Source: Aphrophora alni
Taxonomy: Eukaryota > Arthropoda > Insecta > Hemiptera > Aphrophoridae
Direction of reading: 5' to 3'
DNA length: 64,000 bases
Assembly: GCA_963513935.1 (NCBI GenBank)
Contig: OY740774.1
Span: 99,145,668 to 99,209,667, forward strand
Below, piece after piece: positions 53,831 through 64,000 of the stretch. The position numbers were made by a program, and so were the translations under genes. How positions within the stretch are numbered: the first letter of the stretch is position 1; each line of letters begins with the position of its first letter. The notes under the pieces were generated by a model. It had not been told where the DNA came from and did no database searches. It was given only the letters and a program-made list of their open reading frames with translations.

Positions 53831-56800
53831 TAGCTATTGTTATCAGTTGAGAAAATATATACATTAAAACTAAACTTATCCGGCGTTTAATTTGAGATAA
53901 AACTTTTCATTTTTCAATAGTTGTTGATGATAACAAAATTGGAAACAAATTAAACATGTAATAGAAACCTGTATACATTATTTTGACAATAATAATCTCT
54001 ATCATTATTAGGATCCTGAAAAACATCACTAACTCGCTGGTTTTTTCTTCTGTTTTTATTTATATTTCTACTTGTAAATATATTCAGTATGTAAATAAGT
54101 ACAGTAAACGTGTTTCCATATATCTTGCAATACAATTCTGACTTGTCCCTCAGGTAATATGTATCTCAGTGTAATTTTAAAATTGATAAATGTCTTCACA
54201 CTCACCTTTTAGCTGGAGACGTTAATTTATTATTATTTGTATTATTATGACGAAATATATATTGTACATATTATGTATATATATATTCAACTTATTAGTA
54301 TAAAAAATAACAATAAATGGGATTAAAAATAGAAAAAATACATTATATTTCGGTTTATTAGATTATTTTTCAGAAAGGCAAAAGTAAGAGAATATTTAAA
54401 AAAAAATTGGTTTATCAATTTATTCAGCTGTTACATGTAATCAAATGATGTATGCACTATTTATTACAATTATTAATCTAGTCTTTACCACCAACTAATA
54501 CTTCAAACAATTCCAGACGGCCTGAATATTCCATAATTGGAATAATTTTATAATTATCACTTATAAAACTCTCTAATCACGGCCAAATTTAACATTGTAA
54601 ATTGTAAAATACTAGAAAAAATATTGCTAAAAACTACACTGTTTGAAATGTAAAAAAGAAGTTCTAATTTGTTTTAAAATTTGACTAGTTAGCTCAACGA
54701 TTTTGCTTTTTGTCGCCACTTTTCTCTGCGGTATAACATATAACATATAACTAGATTTTCGTTAAAATTTAAGATATTTGACTTAACCTTCTTCCCCATT
54801 TTCGTTACACCAAGGATCCTCGCTTATGTCGGACCTACAGAATCTATAAATTGAAGTGAATAACTTGCTCATACTAAGGAATTTTTAAGAAAATACTCAT
54901 TTCTGAGTGAATAAAACCGTGAGTATTTACTCGGATCAGTACTGACTTAGTTTTTCTGTACGCGCGTATTTACATATTTAGAGTACTATGAACAGTTTAA
55001 GCGTTCTCAAACTTCCAGTAACGTTTCAAGATCCACTTCCAGCCAATCAACAAATCACTAAATAGTATTAGGAAAACGACTATAACACCAAAAACAAAAC
55101 CAGCTGTTATTTTTCACTGTTATAATAATATTAGAATAAATCTATACCTTTCGACCAACGCATAAACACACTTCTGTATTACGTAACTTAGCTTTCTTGG
55201 GGATATAGAGCATATCCACAATAAATGTAATAATTATATTGATTAATTGGACTATACACGAGGTTGACCTCTGTACACATATTTGTCATTATCAATTAGA
55301 ATTAATTACAGATAATGGTTTACTTGCGCATATCCCTAAACGGTTTATGTTTATTCACATACAGGACTCGCGATCAAACAATAAACTAATCGGGATGCTA
55401 AAGTGCACGGGAATTGAACACTGCTATGCTATAACAACATAATATAATAAAATTGTTTATTTATTTCACGTACAATTTTAATTCAAAACAAGTTTTTAGT
55501 GAAGAATATTTGCCGATAAAAAATGAGTGATATAATAGTTATATAATTAATAACTATTATATTAGTTATAATAATAGTTAGTTAATAATATTTCATTATT
55601 CGAAAAACCTAGAATTTCTATTTTTCAGTGGTAGTAAATGGTTGTAACTCGGAAATTACTGCACGAAAGTTGTAATTAGTTTGTACACCGTTCCAATTAC
55701 AGTATAAAGCTATATTTGCCAATGACAAAATATCTGTAATCTCTGAAAGAGAATGAGCAAAATTAATCGAAAATTTTAGTTTTTCTTAGTACTAATACGT
55801 ACAAGTCATTATTTAGTAACTTCGGAAACAATTTTTACTAAAACTAAAATATGGCCAGATATATACGAAATAAAATCGATCAGAGGTGTTCTTCAGTTTA
55901 AATTGATAAGCAGATAAAAAACAAGACGTTGTTTATTTATATGTAGAGCTCTATACTATGTAAATATAAGAAAATAATAACACTGGACCCAAGAAAGAGC
56001 ATTGTGGTCACCTACGTAATTTCCCAAATTAAAATAACGTAACAGAGGATAGTCAATAAAATTCTAATCTGTCCTTACAGATTATATAAACCATAATTAA
56101 AAGCCCCACCAACTTAGATTTATACTACAATTTAACATTCATGATTCACTCTAATGAATACTTAAAAGAGATCACAAAAGACTCGCTCTGTGCGTTGTAA
56201 CTCTCCTAAGGACTTAAGGACCATATTGATCAATTCATGTACAGTTGATATTAATATTCTAAATCCAAACGTATAAAGTATTGTTTCGATGTTAAACAAT
56301 GGGAGCATTGAAGCTAACATTGTGTTATGAACAAGTTGCTGTTCAAATGACGAACAATGTATCCAGTGTTAACCAGATTGTTGTAAAAAATAAAGAACAG
56401 AGATAACCGTCTTCCAGTTCCATGAACAAAATGATTTCAGAGAACGTGCGTATGGTTTCAGCGTTACACAATAAGCCTACTACAAAGTATTTAAAAATAC
56501 ATTTATTATTTATGTTTAGTTATTAATTAAATGTTTTATAGATGGAGTAGTTTTCATATCACAAAATTATAATTTTTCATAACAGAAGTTTTAATTGTGG
56601 ATGATAATGTTACGAATTTGAGCTGTAATTTGTACTTGAAAATATGCCAAGAAAGAGATAAGAGTAATTATAATGCTAATTTTCTTAAAAAAAAGGCGTA
56701 ATAGAAATATATTTTCAGACTAAATAAAATAAACGATGCACAAACTTTATGGTTTACTCAAACATTAACAATCAAATCCAAACACACTAAAAGTATTCGT

Positions 56801-57324
56801 TATTCTCTCCTGAAAAAATGGCGGTATAAAGTGAAAATTAGGATGATTACATTGATTATATATTTCAAAATGTGACCGAATAATACTTATAAATTTTAAA
56901 GTAATGTGTAGATTTACGAAAAAAAATATAGAAATGTAAAACAAAATTATGCTTCATGCATTAAATTAGCCCAAACGTGCTCAGGATACATTTTGTTTTC
57001 TAATAATAAACTCTTGGGCTTTTTTTATATTGTAACCGTATCATTGCACATTTCCTTTAGCAATTTTTTCACATTTCACAACAATCTGATCGAAAATGTG
57101 TGAATTGATTTTGACAAAATGTACATTCCGTGTCATTATTTTATAGCAGATATTCATTAACTTTTTTTCATAAAGAAATAACACCTGTAAATAGTGACAA
57201 AATATATTATATGATAAACAGTACAAATGAATTCAATGTAAACAAATATTTACACTTGTCTATTTGACTCATTTTATACGCATTGATATTCCACGATAAC
57301 TCTATGAGGAATAACTAAGAAACA
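53831..57324. other. AT-rich intergenic DNA
   Basis: Nothing coding is supported. The notable item is a perfect AT hairpin at 55,530-55,562. Confidence 0.55.
55530..55562. other. Perfect 13-bp AT inverted repeat
   Basis: ATATAATAGTTAT, a 7-nt loop (ATAATTA), then ATAACTATTATAT. A partly similar AT segment follows immediately (TTAGTTATAATAATAG). It could extrude as a cruciform, though chance in AT-rich DNA is possible. Confidence 0.8.
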
Positions 57325-57567
57325 CTATTTTGTACAAAATATTTCATACGCAACAAAAAATTGTAAATTATCTAGCAGTCGCAATTGCAATAAAAACACT
57401 GTGTTGTAATAAACGACATGATGGACGTGTTTTAGTAAGGAAGTGTGTGATAAGCATTTCGGATTTCCGTCGCTGAAATTTTTGTCTTCTAAACCAAGAA
57501 CATCTAAGACACCAACGAAAAGCGCTACTAACAAAAACAATCGGTGGCACATATTTATAAGTTTCAT
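57325..57567 (-). CDS. Small ORF with signal-peptide-like N terminus, uncertain
   Basis: An 80-codon minus frame starts MKLINMCHRLFLLVALFVGV and continues LDVLG. This gives a basic N region, a hydrophobic core of about 12-14 residues (9-22), and small residues near 24-25 suitable for cleavage. The remainder (LEDKNFSDGNPKCLSHTSLL, then a less typical tail) has no domain I recognise. Codon choice in the first half (GCG, GTC, GGT, GAC) is less AT-biased than random frames nearby. A start at Met6 is also possible. It could be a first exon, with the tail running into intron. The promoter-like patch at 57,935-58,020 lies ~370 bp upstream on this strand. A chance frame remains quite possible. Confidence 0.25.
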   Translation of the reverse strand: MKLINMCHRLFLLVALFVGVLDVLGLEDKNFSDGNPKCLSHTSLLKHVHHVVYYNTVFLLQLRLLDNLQFFVAYEIFCTK

Positions 57568-57934
57568 TTGCTAGTATTTTGAAGATAAAAACGTGTTTCA
57601 AATCCTTGAAACCGTTCAATGAATAAAATACAGCCAAAACGGAGTTTCAAATATTTAGAAAATTCTTAATATGAATGCGACAACATAAGAATTTTGTCAA
57701 TGGAAATATTACAGAATGGAATTCAGCAAGCACCATTCATAAAACTCCAGCTATAAATAATTTATCACATGAATACACAGTCCTTTAGAAATCGAGGTTC
57801 GTACTTTCACTTTTTTTTTTATTATTTTTTAAATCTAAAAATAGAAATTCAAGATGAAGGTACGTCACGTTTCGAGCTGCATACTTCAGTATTTTGTTAA
57901 TTGGAGGGATGTTGAATGAGACGTAGTGAATGAA

Positions 57935-58020
57935 TGACGTCAGAATATACAATACCATCACCATAACAACCATTTGCACTATTTCCGGACACGGCTAGTA
58001 CGCATGCGCAGTGACCCGAC
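57935..58020. promoter_or_regulatory. CpG-containing promoter-like patch (CRE, ETS and NRF1-like motifs)
   Basis: Within ~85 bp of otherwise AT-rich DNA are a consensus CRE palindrome TGACGTCA (57,935-57,942), an ETS-like TTTCCGG (57,982-57,988), and TACGCATGCGCAGTG (57,999-58,013), which contains the GCATGCGC core bound by NRF1 / Erect-wing type factors. Motif identities come from general knowledge. The clustering suggests a broad, possibly bidirectional promoter. Candidate outputs are the minus ORF at 57,325-57,567 or a distant exon; none is proven. Confidence 0.4.
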
Positions 58021-58414
58021 AGCTCAAATTCACTGTATTTCGCTCTGGGTTACTAGAAATTCAACTGAATGCGTTCAACGATCTTATTTATCAAGAGCAT
58101 GTTATTTTAAATTGATTTATGTTGGACTAATAATTTTGTAACAAATATGCTTTTGAGAAAATTAAAACCAAAACAATAAAATTTCACACGAAGTCATTAT
58201 TGTTAATCAAACAAGCTAAGTTTTATAAAAAAATAAACATTGCGGAAATTGCACTCTCTCACACACCCACACCGAAAAAGCAAATAAAAATAATTCGCCA
58301 TTATCTGTTTCAAAATTCAAGTTATCCGTCAAATATTAAAAACGAACGTACTAAGTGGTTGAACATCTCAAAATGGGTCCAAACCTTTTCAAATAAGTTT
58401 TGATGAAATGTAAA

Positions 58415-58433
58415 GGTTAGGTTAGGTTAGGTT
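58415..58433. repeat. Short interstitial (TTAGG)n telomere-type repeat
   Basis: GGTTAGGTTAGGTTAGGTTA covers about four units of TTAGG, the telomere repeat of most arthropods. Such short interstitial tracts are common and do not imply a chromosome end. Confidence 0.85.
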
Positions 58434-60240
58434 ATTGATTAGATTGGAATCGTTGGAGTTTATTTTGAAATATTGGACATTTAGGTATGACTACCTATTT
58501 TAGTATATTTTGGTTAAATCTCCAGAACTTTCTTTTGTTGGAAATTCTGCCCAGAACGTTCGGGGAGACTTCATTTTAATAAAATTTAAAACCAAATCGT
58601 TAAAGCATTTTTTTATAAAATAGGAATATTATTTATTCTTTCGGTAGGTGTTGGAATTTTTTAAATAATAATAATAAAATAATAATAAATAGTCTGGAGC
58701 CATTAAACTATAAAATAATATACAAAAGATGGGCAATATCAATATGCGCGTTACTCGGTACGCTCCAGTGTAATTCAGTGACAGACGACGTACGACAAAC
58801 AACAACACATCATCAAATCTACTTTTTGGTGAGAGCAATACTGATATACATATATATGCAGCAATTATGATTAAGAAAACCAAAATAATCGAGTATTCAA
58901 ACAATATTCTACAAAGATTTCGGAAAAAAAAAAATCCAAATAGACAAATTCTATGCTGTTACATTTTTTAAACTATGTCAAGTTATTTGTTATAGTTCTA
59001 TATAAACACTTACGCAATTCAATGTACTTCGTGCCATATATTAATATTACCAACGGCACAAAGAATAACGACAAAAAATCTTTAAGCAGTAGATCATGCA
59101 ACAGCTTGATACAACTCAATTTTAGTAGTTTGTCATTGCGTATAATGATGCCAAAAAATGTCGAAATAAATTGAAAATTCCCTAGCAGTCAGATGTTATT
59201 ACAATTTGGCATTAACACTTTTTGACCATGTCCATGATGACAAAGTACTGTTCATATGAATAACAGTTTTATGTTCATAAATATTTATAATGGGTTACTA
59301 ATTATAGTTTTTGACTTATTGTTCATTCCATCCTTGGAGACTAAAAATTCATACGGGAAAACTAGTAGATGATCAATCGTTTTGATGCTTGTTTGAGAGA
59401 AATATAAACATAAGAAACATGGTAATTTATCTAAAATACCAAATATAGATAACATAAAAGTTGATATTTTAAAAATCGTTAATTGGAACGGTAATTGTAA
59501 ACTTTTTAAAGGTTTTATCTGTTAGTTTGATAAAAACAAAATGATTGGAAATGTTCATTACAAAATGAGACATGGGGGCATTCAGTTTTAATTCGACATA
59601 AAAATTTACACAACCAAGATTTTAAAAACTATTTACTTAAAATCAACGATCATATACAGATGTGTTCAATAATACATTAAACAAGTTATTGCTGGATTAT
59701 ATTTATTAATTGTTTATGTATAATCAAATCTAAAATTTAAATAGATAGCTTCATTTCTCTCAGCCCTATATCAACTCTTGTTGTCATACGACTCTGACAC
59801 AAAGCATTCAAGGATACAGGTCTGTGTTGTTTTCTTAATTTTTTAAATAAATAAGATTGAAAGTTTTTTCGCCTTGAAGTAACAAAGAAAAGAATATAAG
59901 GAGCACCATAATGGTATTTACCCAACCCTTTCATAGAATACATACAGATCGTCTAAATGTTGAGCACTTGCGTCTTATAGGAAATGAAACTATATGAATT
60001 TCACATTTTCTTGCCAGATCTGCGTTCGAAATTTCATTTTTAACAATAACTTCGTTATTTGTCATCGTAGAGTGGTGTGGTTGGCACCATTACATGCAGA
60101 AATCATATCTGAAAATGTTTACGTAATTAAGTATGTTGAATAACATGCGAGATAATGATCATAAAACTCTTTTAAATAGTCGCCATTTTAATTTTTTTTT
60201 TCAATTTTTAGATGTTCTATATGAGCATACAATAGTGAAG

Positions 60241-60250
60241 GTCACGTGAC
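60241..60250. promoter_or_regulatory. Perfect GTCACGTGAC E-box palindrome
   Basis: A 10-bp palindrome matching the CLEAR / USF / MITF-type E-box consensus. It is followed by CpG-bearing sequence (GACAACGAAGACGGACGG), and a GTCGCCATTTT patch lies ~62 bp upstream. A small regulatory element or promoter is possible, but no adjacent ORF is convincing. Confidence 0.3.
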
Positions 60251-62237
60251 GACAACGAAGACGGACGGAAGTAAAGTCAAAAATCGCCTTTTCTGTTTCC
60301 TATGTCCGTGAAATGTTAATAAATAAAGGTTGTCATTTTTCGCGATTTCTAAAGGAACCCTGTACTTGATCTACTGGGTTACTAAAAACAAACTACTAAA
60401 CGACATCCAAGAAATTGGTCTCTAAGTTAGCGGGTACTATGTTAGTGTATAATATAACGTGAAATCTTATGTAGGTTAAGGGTATCGTTTTATGAGTGTC
60501 AAGGTACAACCAATAAGAACATAAGCTTGGGAATAAAATTGTCAATAAAATGCATTACAATAAGATCAGAAGAATATTCAAGGTTAATATTATCATCTGA
60601 AGCAACGTACAACGTTACACGTGTATTCTACTTTGCAGGTAAACTTAACTCTCAAGGGAAATATGCTAAGAGGTAATAAGTTTATCAACGCAATGATGTT
60701 TTTAAACGAGCGTGTGAACTGCGACAGAATTTTAAAACCAGAAGAGGAAAGTGTGAGGATGGTTTGATAACTTTTAAAGGAATAATTGTTGAAAACAATA
60801 TTTGACCATCCTGTTGCTCAAAATGAAGTACTTTTTTTATGTAAAAATCAATTTTACAAAACCCGATATATTTTAAATGTTTCAAATATAAACCAATATT
60901 TGTTTTCAGTACTCCAGGTACAATCTCATTTTAAGATGGTGTTTTAATTGGCCCTTTTGTAAAAGAGCACCTGTTTTGGAGATATTGAATCTCAAAAGCT
61001 ATTGAAATTGTAAAATTGTACCTCTAAGGTAATAACTAAAATTCTTTATGAATTTTAGAAATAGTTTGTTTTTGTAAATGTTTATCTGACCAACAAAATT
61101 AACAAAATTTGAAAAAACAAAAACAAAAAAAACTTCTTCTTAGTCCAGTTGATTTTTTTTTCATTTATATGAATTAAAAATTCTTTGAGTTTTTAACGAA
61201 ACCGTTTACGTAAATAATAAATTATTTACATAACAGTTACATTATTTCATTAACTGACTTTTCCTCAAACCTTTGATAGATGTTTTGTGTAATTTGTAGA
61301 GATGTGATGGTTTGGCAGCCGATGCTCACCACACTAAACACAAATGCACTTACATAAACCATCAACTGAGCTTTAAAAATTCGTACACCTGTCTTCTTAA
61401 ACATTCGTAGGAACCATCACGGATATATAATCATTTGTTAACTAAAACTATAATTAAAATTAGTAAAAGGTAAAACAAACTATACTTACAGAAAAGTAAT
61501 TCTTAGCAAGGAAAAAAAAAACTGCTCACTCACCTGAAAAACAAACCAAAACTATTAACAACTTGTTTATTTAATTAATATATAGGTACTATTTTAACAC
61601 TTAAGTAGCCTATGTGTACAAAATGGATTTAGAAAAACATAAACCAATATGATTCAAAAATATCAAGATCTTACAACCATACTTTTAATTTTAAACACGC
61701 ATGTATGCAATAACGTAAAATACAACTGTATTCATTGACAGTAGTTCAATTTCACTAAAATTTGCTGCTGTTATTCATTCAAAGTTATTTAATCGCACAA
61801 GGACTTTCTGGACATTCTTTGAAATCATTTGTGGAAGTTAATCCACAATGAGAAATGATAAAAGATTTGAGTTACACGGAAGTATACCTTCAGTCGGTTT
61901 TACAATGTGAAGTTATATCCTAGAGGGTTGGGGTGCATTTTATCCTTTGCCAGTGATTCGATAGAAATAGTTAAAAGTGTTTTTATTAAAGACGAAAGCA
62001 TTGTATGGAAATATTCAAAGTCCTTGATATTCTTTAAATTATATAATTAAAATTTCTAAAAATAACCGAAATATTCCATATAATTTATCCAATAAAATAG
62101 GCTGAAGTTTTAGAATGATATTTCTTACATTAATGAAACCAATAATGGACAATACTCCTATTAATGCTAATAACATTTAACACATTGTTTTGAGGGAGAC
62201 GATACTAAATTTTTTGTAGAAGTGTCAGACTTTGGTT

Positions 62238-62452
62238 AGTCTATTTTTACTCTCTCACTCACATATACTCCGTCTATAACTTTCTCTCTCACTCTCCCTC
62301 ATTCTCCTCTTCTCTTTCTCACTTTATCTACCTCACTCACTCTCTCCTGCTCTTACTCCCTCCCTCTATCCCTCTGTCTCTTCGTTTCTTTCTCTCTCTC
62401 CCTCACCTTCACACTCTCCTTCTCTTCCTTCTCGCTTTCCCTCTCTGATCAT
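62238..62452. repeat. Imperfect polypyrimidine (TC-rich) tract
   Basis: About 215 bp strongly biased to C and T on the plus strand, made of interrupted CTCTCTCAC, CTCCCTC and TTTCTCTCTC stretches. It looks like an old decayed (TC)n microsatellite, in contrast to the pristine tract at 36,197-36,681. Confidence 0.85.
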
Positions 62453-64000
62453 ATCTCGAGGTGTTTTATATCATATCTGGAGAGTAAAAGCCTTTCATAA
62501 AATTGTATATGTTTTGTGTATTAGTTACAGTTAAAAACATTGTTTGCAAAACACAGTAATGTTTATGAATTTTGTAATCAGAACTAGCAGTATGACAATT
62601 ATGATTGTTTTACTATTAATTATAATGGGTTATATACATAATATTAGATAGTCTAGTTTAAAAAAAAAGTTGATTTTAAATGAACTAGAAAAATTAAGGT
62701 TTCTCCATCTAGTAGTTATTCATATTTTAGAACATTCATTAGTTCCACGAACATTAGAATTTCCTGAAAAAGTTGTTTTGAGTGTTTTCATGTTGTTTAA
62801 AACCTAACTCTCAATCATTTCCTGCTCAAGATGATTATACACAGAAATCAAGTGCACTGAAGTTCTCTCTTGCAAGTAACATTTCTCCACAGAGACTTAT
62901 CATAGGTAACGAGAAATGGCTGAGCTTATATTAACCATTACTGTCTGCAAATTCATTTTAACCAATCCCAGCATTTCCTAGATCCCAGCTAAGTGGTGGC
63001 CAGATGGAATTAAATTTTTTAACTAAATTCATACAAATATCCTTATTCTTATACTAAAATCCATATTTATATTTCCTTGAACACAATCTATTAAAATTAT
63101 AATTTATCTCTGAAACACCTTTCAATAGATTTCCTCAGGCCGTACATGTGTCCACTAAGCTTACTGAATATTTTTGTGCCCTCACCTTTGGGGCCGTCTG
63201 CAAACCATTCCGGCTTATGGGTAGTTCTCTCTTACTTTCTATCCTTTCCTTATGATCTGATTTTACAACTGTAAATGGTTTTCAAAGAGAATACTCTACT
63301 TTTATGTGTTCAAATGTACAGTTACAACTTTCATGTGTTCAAATGTACAGTTACAATGTTATGATGAGTAAAAAGTTGATACTTAAATGTAGTATCACTA
63401 AGGATGGTTAGGTTTCGTTGAAATACGAGTAATTGAATATTTTACAGCGATAATTGGCTACAAATAATTTCTTTGCAGAAGTTATAAAAACCTTAAAGTT
63501 CAAGGTCATTCACAATTATATAACATAATTTCTGTTAAAATAATTTGCACACAATTCTTCTAATCTCTCTCGTCACATGAAACGTGCACCAATCTATCGA
63601 AATATAACTCAAAGGTCAAGGATATATCAGTTTAAAGTTCTAAGATTATTGACGAAACAAGAAATCCTATTAAAGAAGCCACTCAGACGACACGTCGACG
63701 CTTTTCCGGTTTCCTTAAATTGTGTCTTACCAATTATTGATAGCTATCACCGCAGTAATTGAAAAACTTGTTTTATAACTGACAAAAGTTTGATGGGAGT
63801 TGAAACGAGTTTATGATTTATTAAAATGTGTTTTATACCTTAACTCCAGGCGAACACGTGAAGTAAAAACGAAACATGATTTCGATTAGAGGTGTACATT
63901 ATTAAATATTTGATTTATGTAATTATTATTATTTATAATCATTTGAGTTGGGGATCTAATTATACACAACTATAAATTGAGAATTTATGATATAAACTAA
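62453..64000. other. AT-rich intergenic DNA, nothing recognised
   Basis: A direct repeat of GTGTTCAAATGTACAGTTACAA occurs at about 63,307-63,328 and 63,334-63,355. A 61-codon plus frame at 63,577-63,762 has no motif. No gene is supported. Confidence 0.55.

Larger units (their letters stand above)
58041..62237. other. AT-rich intergenic DNA
   Basis: Frames of 60-91 codons on both strands show no recognisable domain. It holds the short TTAGG tract and the E-box palindrome listed separately. Confidence 0.55.

Noticed and set aside
58415..58433. Chromosome end
   Set aside because: Only about four TTAGG units, surrounded by ordinary sequence on both sides.

Overview
This window looks like AT-rich, repeat-dominated, gene-poor eukaryotic chromosomal DNA, most likely from an arthropod and probably an insect. 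The support is indirect: a short interstitial (TTAGG)n tract at 58,415-58,433 (the common arthropod telomere unit), relics that look like mariner-type and non-LTR elements, long dinucleotide microsatellites, and strong AT richness outside the satellite. I found no intact protein-coding gene. Nearly all open frames are chance frames or frames through tandem repeats. There are no bacterial operons or CRISPR arrays.

Layout. (1) 1-29,115 is one uninterrupted satellite array, cut off by the left edge of the window. The monomer is 81 bp. About 26 kb (roughly 320 monomers) run head to tail in one orientation and are organised into kilobase-scale higher-order duplications. The last ~3.1 kb (25,997-29,115) is a more diverged edge in which monomer orientation flips four times. 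Those four flips reduce to two ancestral junctions, each present twice as mirror images, because the edge carries a ~0.88-kb-arm inverted duplication. (2) 29,116-36,196 is AT-rich DNA with a non-LTR retrotransposon tail relic, a GC-rich block with a ~74-bp minisatellite, and a ~0.6-kb foldback element. (3) 36,197-36,681 is a pure (TC)n tract of about 242 units. (4) 37-43 kb holds a dispersed-repeat copy, a duplicated module beside a possible mariner-type end, a GA-microsatellite-associated GC-rich repeat, and a 1.57-kb minisatellite of 27-bp units. (5) 43.9-44.1 kb is a tRNA-like sequence inside a perfect 63-bp inverted repeat. (6) 46.9-47.2 kb is a decayed DDE/D transposase fragment. (7) 49-53 kb contains more copies of the GC-rich/GA family and a ~1.4-kb insertion flanked by 43-bp direct repeats. 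(8) 53.6-64 kb is mostly featureless AT-rich DNA with one CpG-containing promoter-like patch (57.9-58.0 kb), a perfect GTCACGTGAC palindrome, and one small minus-strand ORF with a signal-peptide-like start.

No genes act together here. The window is best read as the edge of a large satellite block, perhaps pericentromeric or heterochromatic, passing into intergenic DNA full of transposon debris. The most unusual structure is the mirror-image architecture of the satellite edge and the nested duplications inside the array.
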